Assembly (NCBI GenBank): GCA_037439785.1
Contig: JBBIVJ010000005.1
Location: 62,001-126,000, forward strand
DNA length: 64,000 bases
Source of the DNA: DSVZ01 sp037439785
Lineage (GTDB): Bacteria > Verrucomicrobiota > Verrucomicrobiia > Limisphaerales > J093
Direction of reading: 5' to 3'
In this document: piece by piece, positions 16,475 through 25,212 of the stretch
Layout of the letters: the number at the start of each line of letters is the position of its first letter
Numbering within the stretch: position 1 is the stretch's first letter
The notes under the pieces: model-generated
Databases searched by the model: none
Seen by the model: the letters and a program-made list of their open reading frames with translations, nothing else
Told to the model about the DNA's origin: nothing
Position numbers and translations under genes: made by a program

Positions 16475-18016
16475 TCAGCCCTGAACCTTTTCGGCCAGCA
16501 GTTGGCGGTCGGCCCGGTAAATGCGCACGCGCAGCGGCGTGTGGCCGGGCAGGGCGTGCGTGGCGCACCCCAGGCAAGGGTCGTAGGCGCGGAAGGCCAT
16601 CTCGACGCGGTTGAGCAGGCCTTCGGGGATTTGCGAGGCGTCCCGGACACCCTGGAGGATTCCCTTGGCGGCGCGCTCCACGCTCATGGCGATGCGGGCG
16701 GCGTTGTTGCCCGTGGCCACGACCATGTTGGCCAAGGTGATGAGGCCGCGCTCGTCGGTCTGGTAGTGGTGGAAGAGCGTGCCGCGCGGGGCCTCGACCA
16801 CGCCCATGCCTTCGCGCGGCACGGCGGTGGGCACCTGGCGCACGTCCGTCCGGACGAGGTCCGGGTCATTCACCAGTTCCTCCATGCGCTCGGCGGCGTA
16901 CACCATCTCGATGACGCGCGCCCAGTGGTTGGCCAGGGTGTGGTGGACCGGCCGGCCGCCGAGGGTGCGGTAAAACTCCTCCCAGGCCGCGTGGGCCTTG
17001 GGCGTGGCCAGGCCGTCGGAGGCATTGAGTCGGGCCAGCGGGCCGACGCCGTAGATGCTGGTATCCGGTCCCTCAACAAAGCCCTGCCAGCCGCGCGGCT
17101 TGAGGAAGGTGAACTTCATGTAGCTCCAGGGCTCGACGTGTTCGGCCACGTGGTCGCGGTACTGGGACGCGGTGAAGGTGCAGACTTCGCGGCCGTTGCA
17201 GTCCACCACCCGCAGGCGGCCGTCGTAGAAGTTGAGCCGGTTCTGCTCGTCCACCTGCCCCATGTAGCAGGTGCGGTGGGTGTAGGTGTCCGAGGTGATC
17301 ATCTCGACGTAGTCCGGGTTTTTGAGGATCACGTCCCGGAAAATCTGGAGCGTCCACTCGGCAAAGGCGACGGCGTCGCGGGCCAGTTCCTTGAAGCCGG
17401 GCAGGTCGGCGGGGTCCAGGGCCTTGCTGACGCCGCCGGGCAGGCCCAGGACCGGGTGTACCACCTTGCCGCCGAAGTAGGCGATGAGCTCGCGCAGGCG
17501 CTTGCGGGTGGCGATGACCCGCTGGCCCGCCTCGAGACCCACCTTGGCGATAACGCCGACGATGTTGCGCTCGGCCGGCGGGGCGTCCGGGCCGACGATG
17601 AAGTCCGGGCCGCCGAGCACGTAAAAGTGCAGGGCGTGGTCCTCGAGCACGAAGGTGTTGTACACCAGCTCGCGGATTTTGCGGCCGGCCGCCGGGGGCT
17701 CGACCTGGTAGAGGGCGTCCAGGCACTTGGTCGCGGCCATGTGGTGGGCGGTGGGGCAGACGCCGCAGATGCGGCTGGTGATCTGCGGCATCTCCTCGGC
17801 CGGGCGGCCCAGGCAGAAGACCTCGAAGCCGCGCAGCTCGGGCACCTGGAGGTAGGCGCGGGTGACGTCGCCGCGCTCGTCCAGGTAGATGTCAATCTTG
17901 CCGTGCCCTTCGAGACGGGTGATGGGGTCAATGGTCACCCGGTGGCGGGCGGCGCGGTAGGCGGCGTTGGCGCGCAGGTTGCCCTCGTTGAAGGTCTGTT
18001 GAACGACCGGTTCCAT
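16475..18016 (-). CDS. mvhA: [NiFe]-hydrogenase large subunit, MvhA-like (group 3c)
   Basis: A 513-residue catalytic subunit. Both nickel-binding motifs are present: RICGVCPTAHH (~79-89) and DPCLGCATH near the C-terminus (~477-485). About 25 residues follow the final His region, consistent with a tail removed by the protease encoded next. DPITRLEGHGKIDIYLDE near the N-terminus is also typical. Linkage to mvhD, mvhG and hdrABC assigns it to the cytoplasmic Hdr-linked type, which couples H2 to HdrA through MvhD. The gene lies 18 nt after mvhG. Confidence 0.94.
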   Translation of the reverse strand: MEPVVQQTFNEGNLRANAAYRAARHRVTIDPITRLEGHGKIDIYLDERGDVTRAYLQVPELRGFEVFCLGRPAEEMPQITSRICGVCPTAHHMAATKCLDALYQVEPPAAGRKIRELVYNTFVLEDHALHFYVLGGPDFIVGPDAPPAERNIVGVIAKVGLEAGQRVIATRKRLRELIAYFGGKVVHPVLGLPGGVSKALDPADLPGFKELARDAVAFAEWTLQIFRDVILKNPDYVEMITSDTYTHRTCYMGQVDEQNRLNFYDGRLRVVDCNGREVCTFTASQYRDHVAEHVEPWSYMKFTFLKPRGWQGFVEGPDTSIYGVGPLARLNASDGLATPKAHAAWEEFYRTLGGRPVHHTLANHWARVIEMVYAAERMEELVNDPDLVRTDVRQVPTAVPREGMGVVEAPRGTLFHHYQTDERGLITLANMVVATGNNAARIAMSVERAAKGILQGVRDASQIPEGLLNRVEMAFRAYDPCLGCATHALPGHTPLRVRIYRADRQLLAEKVQG

Positions 18017-18034
18017 GAAGCGTCGGGGTCGGGG

Positions 18035-19015
18035 TTAATCGCCGGGGGTCGGCAGGTTGACTTTACGCCGCAGCGTGCACTTCGCCAGCCCGTAGCGGTA
18101 AAAAGTTCCCACCGGATCGGGCAGGCCGTCCAGGGTACGCTGGATGCCTTCCTCGTCGCGGGCAGCGACGTTGGCGCTGAGCGAGGAGAGCATCTTGGCG
18201 CCCTGGTCGCGCACGCGCGAAGTGGGGCCGAAGCAGCCGGTGCAGGGCATGTTGCCGCGGGTGCAGGCGGCCTGGCAGCCGCTGCGGGTGGCCGGACCCA
18301 TGCAGACCACACCCTGGGCGAGGAAGCACTGGCCCGCATCCCACAGGCCCTGATGCGGCCGCTTGAACGCGGTGAAGGCCACGTTGGTCGGCTTGCTGGC
18401 CTTGCGGGGGCATTCGTCGCACAGCGCCACGTCGGGCGCAAGCACGGTGCCCTTGGGGGGGAGCCGACCGCTGAGCAGGGCCTCGAAAGCCGCCCGGGTC
18501 AGGCTCGGCGTGGGCGGGCAGCCGGGGATGTAGAAGTCCACGTCCACCACCTGATCGAGGGCGCGGACGACGTGGCGGAACTCGGGCAGGTGCGGGGAGC
18601 GGCCGTCCTCCTCGAAGTGCACCTGGGGCCGGGTGCGGGTGGGGTTGACCACCGAGGGGGCCTCCTCGTAGTTGAAGCGCAGGACCTGCTCGCGGCTGAA
18701 CTGGTTGGCCAGGGCCGGAATGCCACCGAGCTGGGCGCAGGCGCCGTAGGCGATGAGGTAGCGGCTCTTGCGGCGGAGCAGCGCGGCCAGTTCCTCCTGC
18801 TCGGAGGTCCGGAGGGCGCCGTTGAGCAGGGTGGCGAAGAGGGCCCGGTCCGGCAGGGCCGCGACGTCCTTGTACTTGAAGTCCATCGCCACCGGCCACA
18901 GGGCGATGTCCACCTTCTCGACCACACCGAGGATGTCCTCGGCCAGGTCCACAACGGTTTCCTCGCACCCGCCGCAGGAGGCGCACCAGTAGAAGGCAAC
19001 TTTGGGTTTAGGCAT
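18035..19015 (-). CDS. mvhG: [NiFe]-hydrogenase small subunit, MvhG-like
   Basis: A 326-residue electron-transfer subunit. FYWCASCGGCEETVVDLAE (~7-25) binds the proximal cluster. YGACAQLGGIPALAN (~108-122) and DFYIPGCPPTP (~179-189) are standard small-subunit motifs. A Cys-rich C-terminus (LCDECPRK, GCQAACTRGNMPCTGCFGP) carries the further clusters. There is no Tat signal, so it is cytoplasmic as expected for an Hdr-linked enzyme. ATG 19015 is chosen because homology starts at residue 4; it overlaps the mvhD stop by 8 nt. Confidence 0.93.
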   Translation of the reverse strand: MPKPKVAFYWCASCGGCEETVVDLAEDILGVVEKVDIALWPVAMDFKYKDVAALPDRALFATLLNGALRTSEQEELAALLRRKSRYLIAYGACAQLGGIPALANQFSREQVLRFNYEEAPSVVNPTRTRPQVHFEEDGRSPHLPEFRHVVRALDQVVDVDFYIPGCPPTPSLTRAAFEALLSGRLPPKGTVLAPDVALCDECPRKASKPTNVAFTAFKRPHQGLWDAGQCFLAQGVVCMGPATRSGCQAACTRGNMPCTGCFGPTSRVRDQGAKMLSSLSANVAARDEEGIQRTLDGLPDPVGTFYRYGLAKCTLRRKVNLPTPGD

Positions 19016-19583
19016 GGACGGTCTCCCCGGGTTGAGTGGAAGGGGCGCGGTCGGGGCAGGGCCCCGCGGCCGCGTCGCGGGCGTGGACTTCGCGGGCCAG
19101 GGCGGTGACTTCGCGGTCCCACGCGGCAAATTTCTGCGGCAGTCCCAGCGGGCCGAGGGCCCGGAGTTGGGCGGTCATTTCGTTGACCACCCGTTTGACC
19201 TTCTCGCCCTCGGCGGCCGAAATCCATTCCAGGCGGACCCGGGCCGGCTCGATGCCCAGGTCGGCCAGCATCCGCTGCAGGAGCTGATGGCGGCGAAGCA
19301 TCTTGTAGTTGCCCTCGACGTAGTGGCAGTCGCCCGGATGGCAGCCGCCGATGAGCACCCCGTCGGCCCCGCGGGCGAGGGCGTCGAGGATGAACTGGGG
19401 GTCCACGCGCCCGGAGCACATGAGGCGGATGACACGGACGTTGGGGGCGTACTTGAGGCGGGAGACGCCGGCGAGGTCGGCCGCGGTGTAGGTGCACCAG
19501 TTGCAGAAGAAGGCCACGATGCGCGGGGACCAGTCGGCCGCGCCGGCGGTGGGGGCGGCGGCAGGAGCGGGGGCTTGGCTCAT
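19008..19583 (-). CDS. mvhD: MvhD-like [2Fe-2S] linker subunit between hydrogenase and HdrA
   Basis: A 191-residue MvhD/FrhD-family protein. The cluster motifs are clear: FFCNWCTYTAADLAG (~24-38), IRLMCSGRVDP (~51-61) and GGCHPGDCHYVEGN (~78-91). MvhD passes electrons between the hydrogenase and HdrA. The gene overlaps hdrA by 4 nt upstream and mvhG by 8 nt downstream, so the three are translationally coupled. The first ~17 residues are Ala/Pro rich and the C-terminal ~30 residues are family-variable. Confidence 0.93.
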   Translation of the reverse strand: MSQAPAPAAAPTAGAADWSPRIVAFFCNWCTYTAADLAGVSRLKYAPNVRVIRLMCSGRVDPQFILDALARGADGVLIGGCHPGDCHYVEGNYKMLRRHQLLQRMLADLGIEPARVRLEWISAAEGEKVKRVVNEMTAQLRALGPLGLPQKFAAWDREVTALAREVHARDAAAGPCPDRAPSTQPGETVHA

Positions 19584-21673
19584 GGGGTCGCGATTGGGGT
19601 CAGGTTGCCGGTGCGGCCGGCGGTGACCGGTTCGCCGGCCAGGACGCCGGCGATTTCGCTGAAGATTTCGGCGTCCTCGAAGAGGTTTTGCACGATCGAG
19701 CCGCTGGGGCAGGAGCCGACGCAGGTGCCGCAGCCCTTGCAGAGGGCCTCGTTGATGTAGGCCTTCCGGCGGGTCTCGTCGAAGAGGATGGCCGTGTAGG
19801 GGCAGAGGGGGATGCAGGATTTGCAGCCGGAACACTCGGTGTCGAGGATGTGGGCGGTGTTGGGTTCCTGCTCGACGTAGCCCTTGTCAATGAGGGCCAG
19901 GGCCTCGGCCGCCGCCGCGCCGGCCTGGGCCACGGTGTCGGGGATGTCCTTCGGGCCCTGACAGCAGCCGGCCAGGAAGACGCCGTCGGTGAAGGTGTTG
20001 ACCGGGGCCAGCTTGGGGTGCCGCTCCAGGAACCAGCCGTCGCCGCCGCAGCTCATGTTGAACAGGCGGCGGACGGCGTCGGCATCGGCCTGGGGTTCGA
20101 GTCCCGTGGCCAGCACGACCATGTCCACGGGGATGCGGCGGACCACGCCGGCGAGGGTGTCCTCGACCCGGATGACCAGCTTGCCCTCCTCCTCGGGGGT
20201 CATGGTCCAGTCGGTGACCTCGCCGACGCGGCCGCGGATGAAGTGGGTGCCTTCTTCGAGCAGTTTGTTGTAGAACTCCTCGTAGCCTTTGCCGGGGGTG
20301 CGGATGTCAATGTAGAAGTTGTAGATTTCGGCGCCGGTGTGCTCCTTGAGCAGGTGGGCCAGCTTCATCGAGTACATGCAGCAGACGCGCGAGCACCAGA
20401 GGTTGGTCTTTTTGTCGCGCGAACCCACGCAGTGGATGATGCCGATGGAGCGGGGGGTCTTGGGGGAACCGTCGGGGTTGGTGCCCTGGCGGAGCACGAC
20501 GTGGCCGCCGGTGGGGCCGGAGGCGTTGACCAGCCGCTCGACCTCGAGGGCGGTGTACACGTTCGGGTACACGCCGTAGCCGTAGGCGGGCACGCGGCGG
20601 GCGTCGAAGGTCTTGAAGCCGGTGCAAACGAGGATGGTGCCGACTTTGATCTCGACCACCTGGTCTTTCTGGGTGAAGTCAATGGCCCGCTTCTCACCGC
20701 AGGCCTCGACGCAGGTCTTTTTGCACTTGTCGCTGACGACGGGGGTGCCGTCGGGGTTCTTGCTGCGCTTGAAGTTCAGGCAGACCTCCGGGTCAATGAG
20801 CACGACCTGGGGCGTGGCCTGGGGGAAGGGGATGTACACCGGCTTGCGCTTGCCGAGCCGCTCGTTGAACAGGTCGTCGAACTTCGGCTCCTTGTACACG
20901 CAGTGGGCGATGCAGTCCTGGCAGCCGGTGCAGAGGTCTTCGATGACGTAGCGGGCCTTGCGCTTGACCTGCACGGTGTAGTTGCCCACGTAGCCGTCCA
21001 CCTTGACCACCTCGGACCAGGTCCAGAGGGTGATGTTGGGATGGCTGCCCACCTCGGACATCTTGGGGGTGAGGATGCAGGCGGCGCAGTCCAGGGTGGG
21101 GAAGGTCTTGTCGAACCTGGCCATGTGGCCGCCGATCGAGGGCTCGCGCTCGACCAGGAAGACCTTCTTGCCCGCGTTGGCCAGGGTCATCGCCGCGTGG
21201 ATGCCCGCGATGCCGCCGCCGACCACCAGCACATCCGGGTGGATGGGCACTTTTTTGATCTCGAGCGGCTTGTGGTGGACCACCCGCTCGATGGCCGCGC
21301 GGGCGAGGTCCTTGGCCTTTTCCGTGGCCAGGACGCGGTCGGTGTGCACCCACGAGTTGTGCTCGCGGATGTTGACCATGTGGAAGAAGAAAGGGTTGAG
21401 CCCGCCGGCCTCGACCGCACCGCGGAAGGTGTGCTCGTGCAGCAGCGGCGAGCAGGAGGCGACCACCACCCGGTTGAGGCCGTACTCGCGGATGTCCTGC
21501 TGGATCAGCTCCTGACCGGGGTCCGAGCACATGTACTTGTAATCTCGGGACAGCACCACGCCCGGCAGGGTGGCGATGTACCGGGCCACCGCCGTGCAGT
21601 CCACCATGGCGGCGATGTTGTGGCCGCAGTGGCAGACGTAGAAGCCGATCCGAACGTGCTGGGGTCGAGTCAT
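19580..21673 (-). CDS. hdrA: HdrA-like FAD/iron-sulfur subunit (hydrogenase-linked copy)
   Basis: A 697-residue HdrA with the same order as the etf-linked copy: IGFYVCHCGHNIAAM (~9-23), VVGGGIAGIHAA (~149-160), LDCAACILTPKM (~195-206), CTGCQDCIAHC (~244-254), and C-terminal CSGCKSCIPLC (~611) and CKGCGTCVGSC (~642). It carries insertions relative to the other copy near residues 290-300 (SKNPDGTPVVSDK) and 395-405 (TNPDGSPKTP). It is coupled to mvhD by a 4-nt overlap and follows hdrB by 12 nt. By analogy with methanogen complexes, its FAD would split electrons from H2 between ferredoxin and HdrB. Confidence 0.94.
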   Translation of the reverse strand: MTRPQHVRIGFYVCHCGHNIAAMVDCTAVARYIATLPGVVLSRDYKYMCSDPGQELIQQDIREYGLNRVVVASCSPLLHEHTFRGAVEAGGLNPFFFHMVNIREHNSWVHTDRVLATEKAKDLARAAIERVVHHKPLEIKKVPIHPDVLVVGGGIAGIHAAMTLANAGKKVFLVEREPSIGGHMARFDKTFPTLDCAACILTPKMSEVGSHPNITLWTWSEVVKVDGYVGNYTVQVKRKARYVIEDLCTGCQDCIAHCVYKEPKFDDLFNERLGKRKPVYIPFPQATPQVVLIDPEVCLNFKRSKNPDGTPVVSDKCKKTCVEACGEKRAIDFTQKDQVVEIKVGTILVCTGFKTFDARRVPAYGYGVYPNVYTALEVERLVNASGPTGGHVVLRQGTNPDGSPKTPRSIGIIHCVGSRDKKTNLWCSRVCCMYSMKLAHLLKEHTGAEIYNFYIDIRTPGKGYEEFYNKLLEEGTHFIRGRVGEVTDWTMTPEEEGKLVIRVEDTLAGVVRRIPVDMVVLATGLEPQADADAVRRLFNMSCGGDGWFLERHPKLAPVNTFTDGVFLAGCCQGPKDIPDTVAQAGAAAAEALALIDKGYVEQEPNTAHILDTECSGCKSCIPLCPYTAILFDETRRKAYINEALCKGCGTCVGSCPSGSIVQNLFEDAEIFSEIAGVLAGEPVTAGRTGNLTPIATP

Positions 21674-21685
21674 GGCAGCAACAGG

Positions 21686-22561
21686 TCAGGCGGGGGTGGG
21701 CGCCGGCGCCGGGGGCGGGCGGAACTGCACCATGCCCCGGTGCAGCACGGTTTGGTGGTCCGGCAGGCCAAAGGCCAGCCCCATCAACTGGCTGAAATAC
21801 ACGGTCGGAATCCGGACCGGCTCCCAGCGGGCCGCGATCTTGGCGTGGTAGGCGTCCAGGTTGAACTGGCACAGCGGGCAGACGGTGGCGATGACGTCTG
21901 CGCCCCGCTTGATCGCCTCCTTGAGCAGGATGTAGCTCAGCCGCAGGCCGGCCTCGGGCAGGGTGCCGGTGAGGCTGCCGCCGCAGCACTTGGTCTTGAG
22001 CGGCCACTTGACCACCGTGGCGCCCAGGGCCTCGATCAGCCGGTCCATGCTGGTGGGGTTGGCCTGGTCATCAAAGGTCGAGTACGGCCGTACGATCTGG
22101 CAACCGTAATAGGGGGCGACCTTCAGGCCCTTGAGCGGCCGGCTGACCTTTTGGCGGATGGCGTCCCGGCCGATGTCATGGACCAGCACGTCCAGGGGAT
22201 GCCGCACGGTGGTGTCGGCCCGGCAGGCCAGCCCCACGCTTTCGAGGGCGCGGCAGACCACCTGGCGCATGGCCGGGTATTCCTGCAGGTAGTGCCGGGT
22301 CTTGTTCAGCACCAGGTAACAGGCACTGCAGGGGGCCAGCATTTGCCGCAAGCCGGTCCGCTCGGCCAGGGCCAGGTTGCGGGCGGCGGCGGCGCAGGCC
22401 TTGCCCTCGTCCACGGCCATGTAGGCGGTGGCGCCGCAGCAGTTCCAGTCCTCGAGCTCCTGTAGCTCGACGCCCAGATGCTGGAGCACCGGCACCAGCG
22501 ATTCCTCGTACGCGCGGCCGGTACCCTTGAGCGAACAGCCGGGGAAGTAGGCGTATTTCAT
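21686..22561 (-). CDS. hdrB: HdrB-like heterodisulfide reductase subunit B
   Basis: A 291-residue protein with two complete CCG domains. The first has YFPGCSL (~5-11), DWNCCGATAYM (~37-47) and APCSACY (~76-82). The second has YYGCQIVRPY, KTKCCGGSLTG (~190-200) and TVCPLCQFN (~225-233). All cysteines expected for two noncubane clusters are present, unlike the fusion protein in the etf operon. HdrB is the site that reduces a disulfide or other high-potential acceptor; the physiological acceptor in bacteria is not known from sequence. A Pro-rich tail of ~12 residues ends the protein. It overlaps hdrC by 4 nt. Confidence 0.94.
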   Translation of the reverse strand: MKYAYFPGCSLKGTGRAYEESLVPVLQHLGVELQELEDWNCCGATAYMAVDEGKACAAAARNLALAERTGLRQMLAPCSACYLVLNKTRHYLQEYPAMRQVVCRALESVGLACRADTTVRHPLDVLVHDIGRDAIRQKVSRPLKGLKVAPYYGCQIVRPYSTFDDQANPTSMDRLIEALGATVVKWPLKTKCCGGSLTGTLPEAGLRLSYILLKEAIKRGADVIATVCPLCQFNLDAYHAKIAARWEPVRIPTVYFSQLMGLAFGLPDHQTVLHRGMVQFRPPPAPAPTPA

Positions 22562-23148
22562 GCCGCAGCCTTTCCGTTTTCGCGGTCCACCGCCTCCATG
22601 ATCTTGGCGATCTCCTCGCGGCGCTCGACCCGGTCCTGCTTGAGTGAGAACCGGCCGGTTCTCATCAAGCCCCACCCCAGCCCCGCCATGCCCAGGGCGG
22701 CCAGCGGGTTGCTTTTGAGGTACATCTGGCTCACCAGCCGCGTCTCCGAAATCCGCCCGTGGTCGTGGACCATGCGGGTGAATTCCTTGGCCAGGACGGG
22801 AATCGGGAAGCGCGCCGGGTAAACCCCCTCCTTGATGGCCCGCTGCTTGAGTTCGTACATGATGTCCGTGATACGAATCTGGCGCGGGCATTCCACCGTG
22901 CAGGCGTAGCAGGAGGCACAAAGCCAGATCGTGTGGCTGCGCAGTACCTCGTTCTTGAAGTCCGACCGCACCAGCTCCATGACCTGGCGCGGCGTGTAGT
23001 CCATGTAGATGCTCAAAGGGCAGACGCCGGAGCAGGTCCCGCACTGGATGCAATGCTCGAGCGCCTCGCAGCCGGGCACGCTCATGACCTCCCGGCCAAA
23101 CCCCGGCACCCGGTCGGCCTCGTACTTGATGGTGCGCGTGATCTTCAT
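22558..23148 (-). CDS. hdrC: HdrC-like heterodisulfide reductase subunit C
   Basis: A 196-residue soluble dicluster ferredoxin-type protein, first gene of the hdr-mvh operon. Motifs CIQCGTCSGVCPLSIYM (~33-49) and CASCYACTVECPRQI (~75-89) bind two [4Fe-4S] clusters that link HdrA to HdrB. No membrane helices are present, so the complex is cytoplasmic. ATG 23148 is preferred over a frame starting 11 codons upstream because homology begins at KITRTIKYE. An AT-rich stretch about 100-165 bp upstream (about 23250-23315) is the likely promoter area. Confidence 0.93.
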   Translation of the reverse strand: MKITRTIKYEADRVPGFGREVMSVPGCEALEHCIQCGTCSGVCPLSIYMDYTPRQVMELVRSDFKNEVLRSHTIWLCASCYACTVECPRQIRITDIMYELKQRAIKEGVYPARFPIPVLAKEFTRMVHDHGRISETRLVSQMYLKSNPLAALGMAGLGWGLMRTGRFSLKQDRVERREEIAKIMEAVDRENGKAAA

Positions 23149-23249
23149 CTGGGGTACCCCGTCGGGGCGTTGCCAGCCCACCGCGCCGCTCCGCTCGCCG
23201 ACGACACCGGACGCTGCCCCACCATCCGGGCACGCGCTAACCCCCGATT

Positions 23250-23311
23250 GGTAAAAACTAAACTTTTATTGCCTGACTATTTTAGAAGAAAAACAAATGT
23301 TTTTGGCCCCC
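23250..23311 (-). promoter_or_regulatory. AT-rich promoter region of the hdr-mvh operon
   Basis: A roughly 60-bp tract that is strikingly AT-rich against its GC-rich surroundings, upstream of hdrC and just past the end of the methyltransferase gene. On the minus strand it contains TAAAAT- and TAAAAG-type hexamers, but I cannot pick one -35/-10 pair with confidence. Confidence 0.35.
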
Positions 23312-23998
23312 TCAATTCTCCCCGCCGACGGGTTTGATCCCCCGGTAAACCACCGCCGGCGGCAGGTTCCACCAGACGGGCCTGCTGACGGTCACGGGTT
23401 GGAGCAACTCCTTGAGCAAGGCCAGGTAGCGACGTCCCGCGGCCGAACCCAGGGCGTGCAGATAGGCAAAGGTGCTGAACCGGCCCCCCGGCCGCAACGC
23501 CGCCACCACCGCCTCCATGATGCGGCGTTGCAGTTCGGCGCTCATCACCGCCCAGGGCAGGCCGCTGATCACGCAATCCACCTCCCCCAGGCCACGCGAC
23601 GCCGCGTGCCGGCCGAGGTTCTCGGCCGAGTCGTGGATGACCTCCACCCGTGGAAAGCGCGTCCGGAGACGCTCCACCGCCCGGGTATTCAGTTCGAACG
23701 CCAACAGGCGCGTCTCCGGCCCGACCCGCCGGAGCATTTCCCGGGTGAACACCCCCGTGCCGGGCCCCAGCTCCACCACGCAGCGGGCGCGCGCGAGGTC
23801 GCAGCCGACCAACATGGCCCGCGCCAGGGCCGAAGAACTGGGACTGATCGCCCCCACCTGACGCGGGGCGCGCAGGAAGGCCCCCAAAAAACCGAGGTAC
23901 TCGACAACCGCCCCCCCCCAGCCACGCTCGCCGGCTTCTGCGGCGGGACGGACATCCCCTCGCCCGGGCTCCAGGTTGCTGGGAGGTAGCACGGTCAT
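23312..23998 (-). CDS. SAM-dependent methyltransferase, PmtA-like phospholipid N-methyltransferase
   Basis: A 228-residue class I methyltransferase. FLRAPRQVGAISPSSSALARAM (~25-46) is typical of PmtA/rRNA-dimethylase-like proteins. Motif I reads VVELGPGTGVFT (~56-67), and the acidic residue for ribose binding lies in AFELN (~82-86). VISGLPWAVM (~124-133) replaces the usual catalytic loop. PmtA enzymes methylate phosphatidylethanolamine toward phosphatidylcholine. Related genes act on rRNA or unknown lipids, so the substrate is tentative. An alternative GTG start at 24016 would add six residues. It lies upstream of the hdr operon on the same strand but is separated from it by the AT-rich promoter region. 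Confidence 0.75.
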   Translation of the reverse strand: MTVLPPSNLEPGRGDVRPAAEAGERGWGGAVVEYLGFLGAFLRAPRQVGAISPSSSALARAMLVGCDLARARCVVELGPGTGVFTREMLRRVGPETRLLAFELNTRAVERLRTRFPRVEVIHDSAENLGRHAASRGLGEVDCVISGLPWAVMSAELQRRIMEAVVAALRPGGRFSTFAYLHALGSAAGRRYLALLKELLQPVTVSRPVWWNLPPAVVYRGIKPVGGEN

Positions 23999-24094
23999 GG
24001 TTTGCGCGGAGGACACTTTAACAGCCGCAGACGCGGGCGTGAATGCCGGGTGTACAGCGCCGGACTTCCCCCGCCCGGGCCACTTTTCGCTCCA

Positions 24095-25126
24095 TCAAGA
24101 TTCCAGCCAGCGGCGGAACCGGCGGTTCTCGGTTACTGACCACCGCCCTTCCGGCGCGCGCAGCACGTACACGCCCGCCCGGAAGTGGCGGCCCAGCCGC
24201 AGGCCGCGGTCCGGACCCAGCACACTGATCGCCGTGCTCAGGCTGTCCGCGGTCAAGCCATCGCGGGCGATCACCGTCACCTGGCTGTGGTCGGTCAACC
24301 CCACACCGGTCCGGGGGTCCACGATGTGCGAGTAACGGACCCCTTGAATTTCGACGTGCTGAAACACATCCCCCGAGGTGGCCAGGGCGGCGTGCTGCAG
24401 GCTCACCACGCGCCGCGGCAGGTCCGCCTCCGTCTCCGGCGGGTCCACCTCCACCCGCCAGCCGTTCCGGCCGGGGGGTGGCTGGCGAACGGCCAGGTCA
24501 CCACCTCCCGAAACCAGGGCCCGGTGGATGCCGTGGCTGGCCAGTACGTTCAACGCCTGGTCCACCGCGTCGCCCTTGGCGATGCCGCCCAGGTCCAGCT
24601 TCATGCCCGGCCGGAGCAGGCGGGAGGTGCGGTTCCGGGCATCCAGCTCCAGATACCGCCAACCCATCCTGTCCCGGGCGCGCGCCAGCCGGGCGGGGTC
24701 CGGCAGGGCGCGGTCACGGCGTGCCCTGCGCCACAAGACCACCGCCGACCCCACCGTGATGTCAAAGGCGCCTTCCGAAAGCCGCGCCAGGTGCTGGGCG
24801 CGAGCCAGCACCCGCCACAAATCCGCGCTCACCGGCACCGCCCGACCCGAACCCGCCGTGGCCGAAAGCCGGCTCAGTTCGCTGTCCGGGTCGTAATCGC
24901 TCATCACGGCATTGAGCGCGGCCACGCGGTCCAGCGCGGCCCGGGCCGCGGCCTCGGCCTGCGCGCGGCTCGACGCGTACAGCACCACGCGGAACGGCAC
25001 GCCCATCTGCGGCTCGGTCCACTCGAACCGCGCCAGTCCGGCCCCTGCCGGGTCGGAGGTGCGACAACCGGTCAACCCCAGCGTGGCCCAGGCGGCCAAC
25101 CGGCCGCACGCCTGACGCCGTGTCAT
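24095..25126 (-). CDS. apbE: FAD:protein FMN transferase, lipoprotein
   Basis: A 343-residue ApbE family protein. The N-terminus MTRRQACGRLAAW...LGLTGC has a lipobox, so it is probably anchored outside the inner membrane. Family motifs include MGVPFRVVLYA, SDYDPDSELSRLS (~76-88), FDITVGSAVVLWR, KLDLGGIAKGDAVDQAL (~181-197), ALVSGGGDLAVR and the metal-binding TADSLSTAISVLG (~296-308). ApbE attaches FMN to threonine in targets such as Nqr or Rnf subunits, not found in this window. An ATG at 25216 would overlap the ygfZ stop by 4 nt and add 30 residues but would hide the lipobox; I prefer 25126. It ends the argF-pigL-ygfZ-apbE cluster. Confidence 0.9.
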   Translation of the reverse strand: MTRRQACGRLAAWATLGLTGCRTSDPAGAGLARFEWTEPQMGVPFRVVLYASSRAQAEAAARAALDRVAALNAVMSDYDPDSELSRLSATAGSGRAVPVSADLWRVLARAQHLARLSEGAFDITVGSAVVLWRRARRDRALPDPARLARARDRMGWRYLELDARNRTSRLLRPGMKLDLGGIAKGDAVDQALNVLASHGIHRALVSGGGDLAVRQPPPGRNGWRVEVDPPETEADLPRRVVSLQHAALATSGDVFQHVEIQGVRYSHIVDPRTGVGLTDHSQVTVIARDGLTADSLSTAISVLGPDRGLRLGRHFRAGVYVLRAPEGRWSVTENRRFRRWLES

Positions 25127-25212
25127 GGCCTGCCCGCCGCGCGAGTCGTCAGCCCGTTCCGGGGCGACCGGGGCGGCCGGCGGGGGGTGGGGGAAAAAGA
25201 AACGCCGCGGAG

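Noticed and set aside
16430..22465. Plus-strand open frames of about 890 and 925 residues
   Set aside because: They are complementary to the hydrogenase and hdr genes; Gly/Ala/Val/Asp-rich products reflect codon bias of the real genes.
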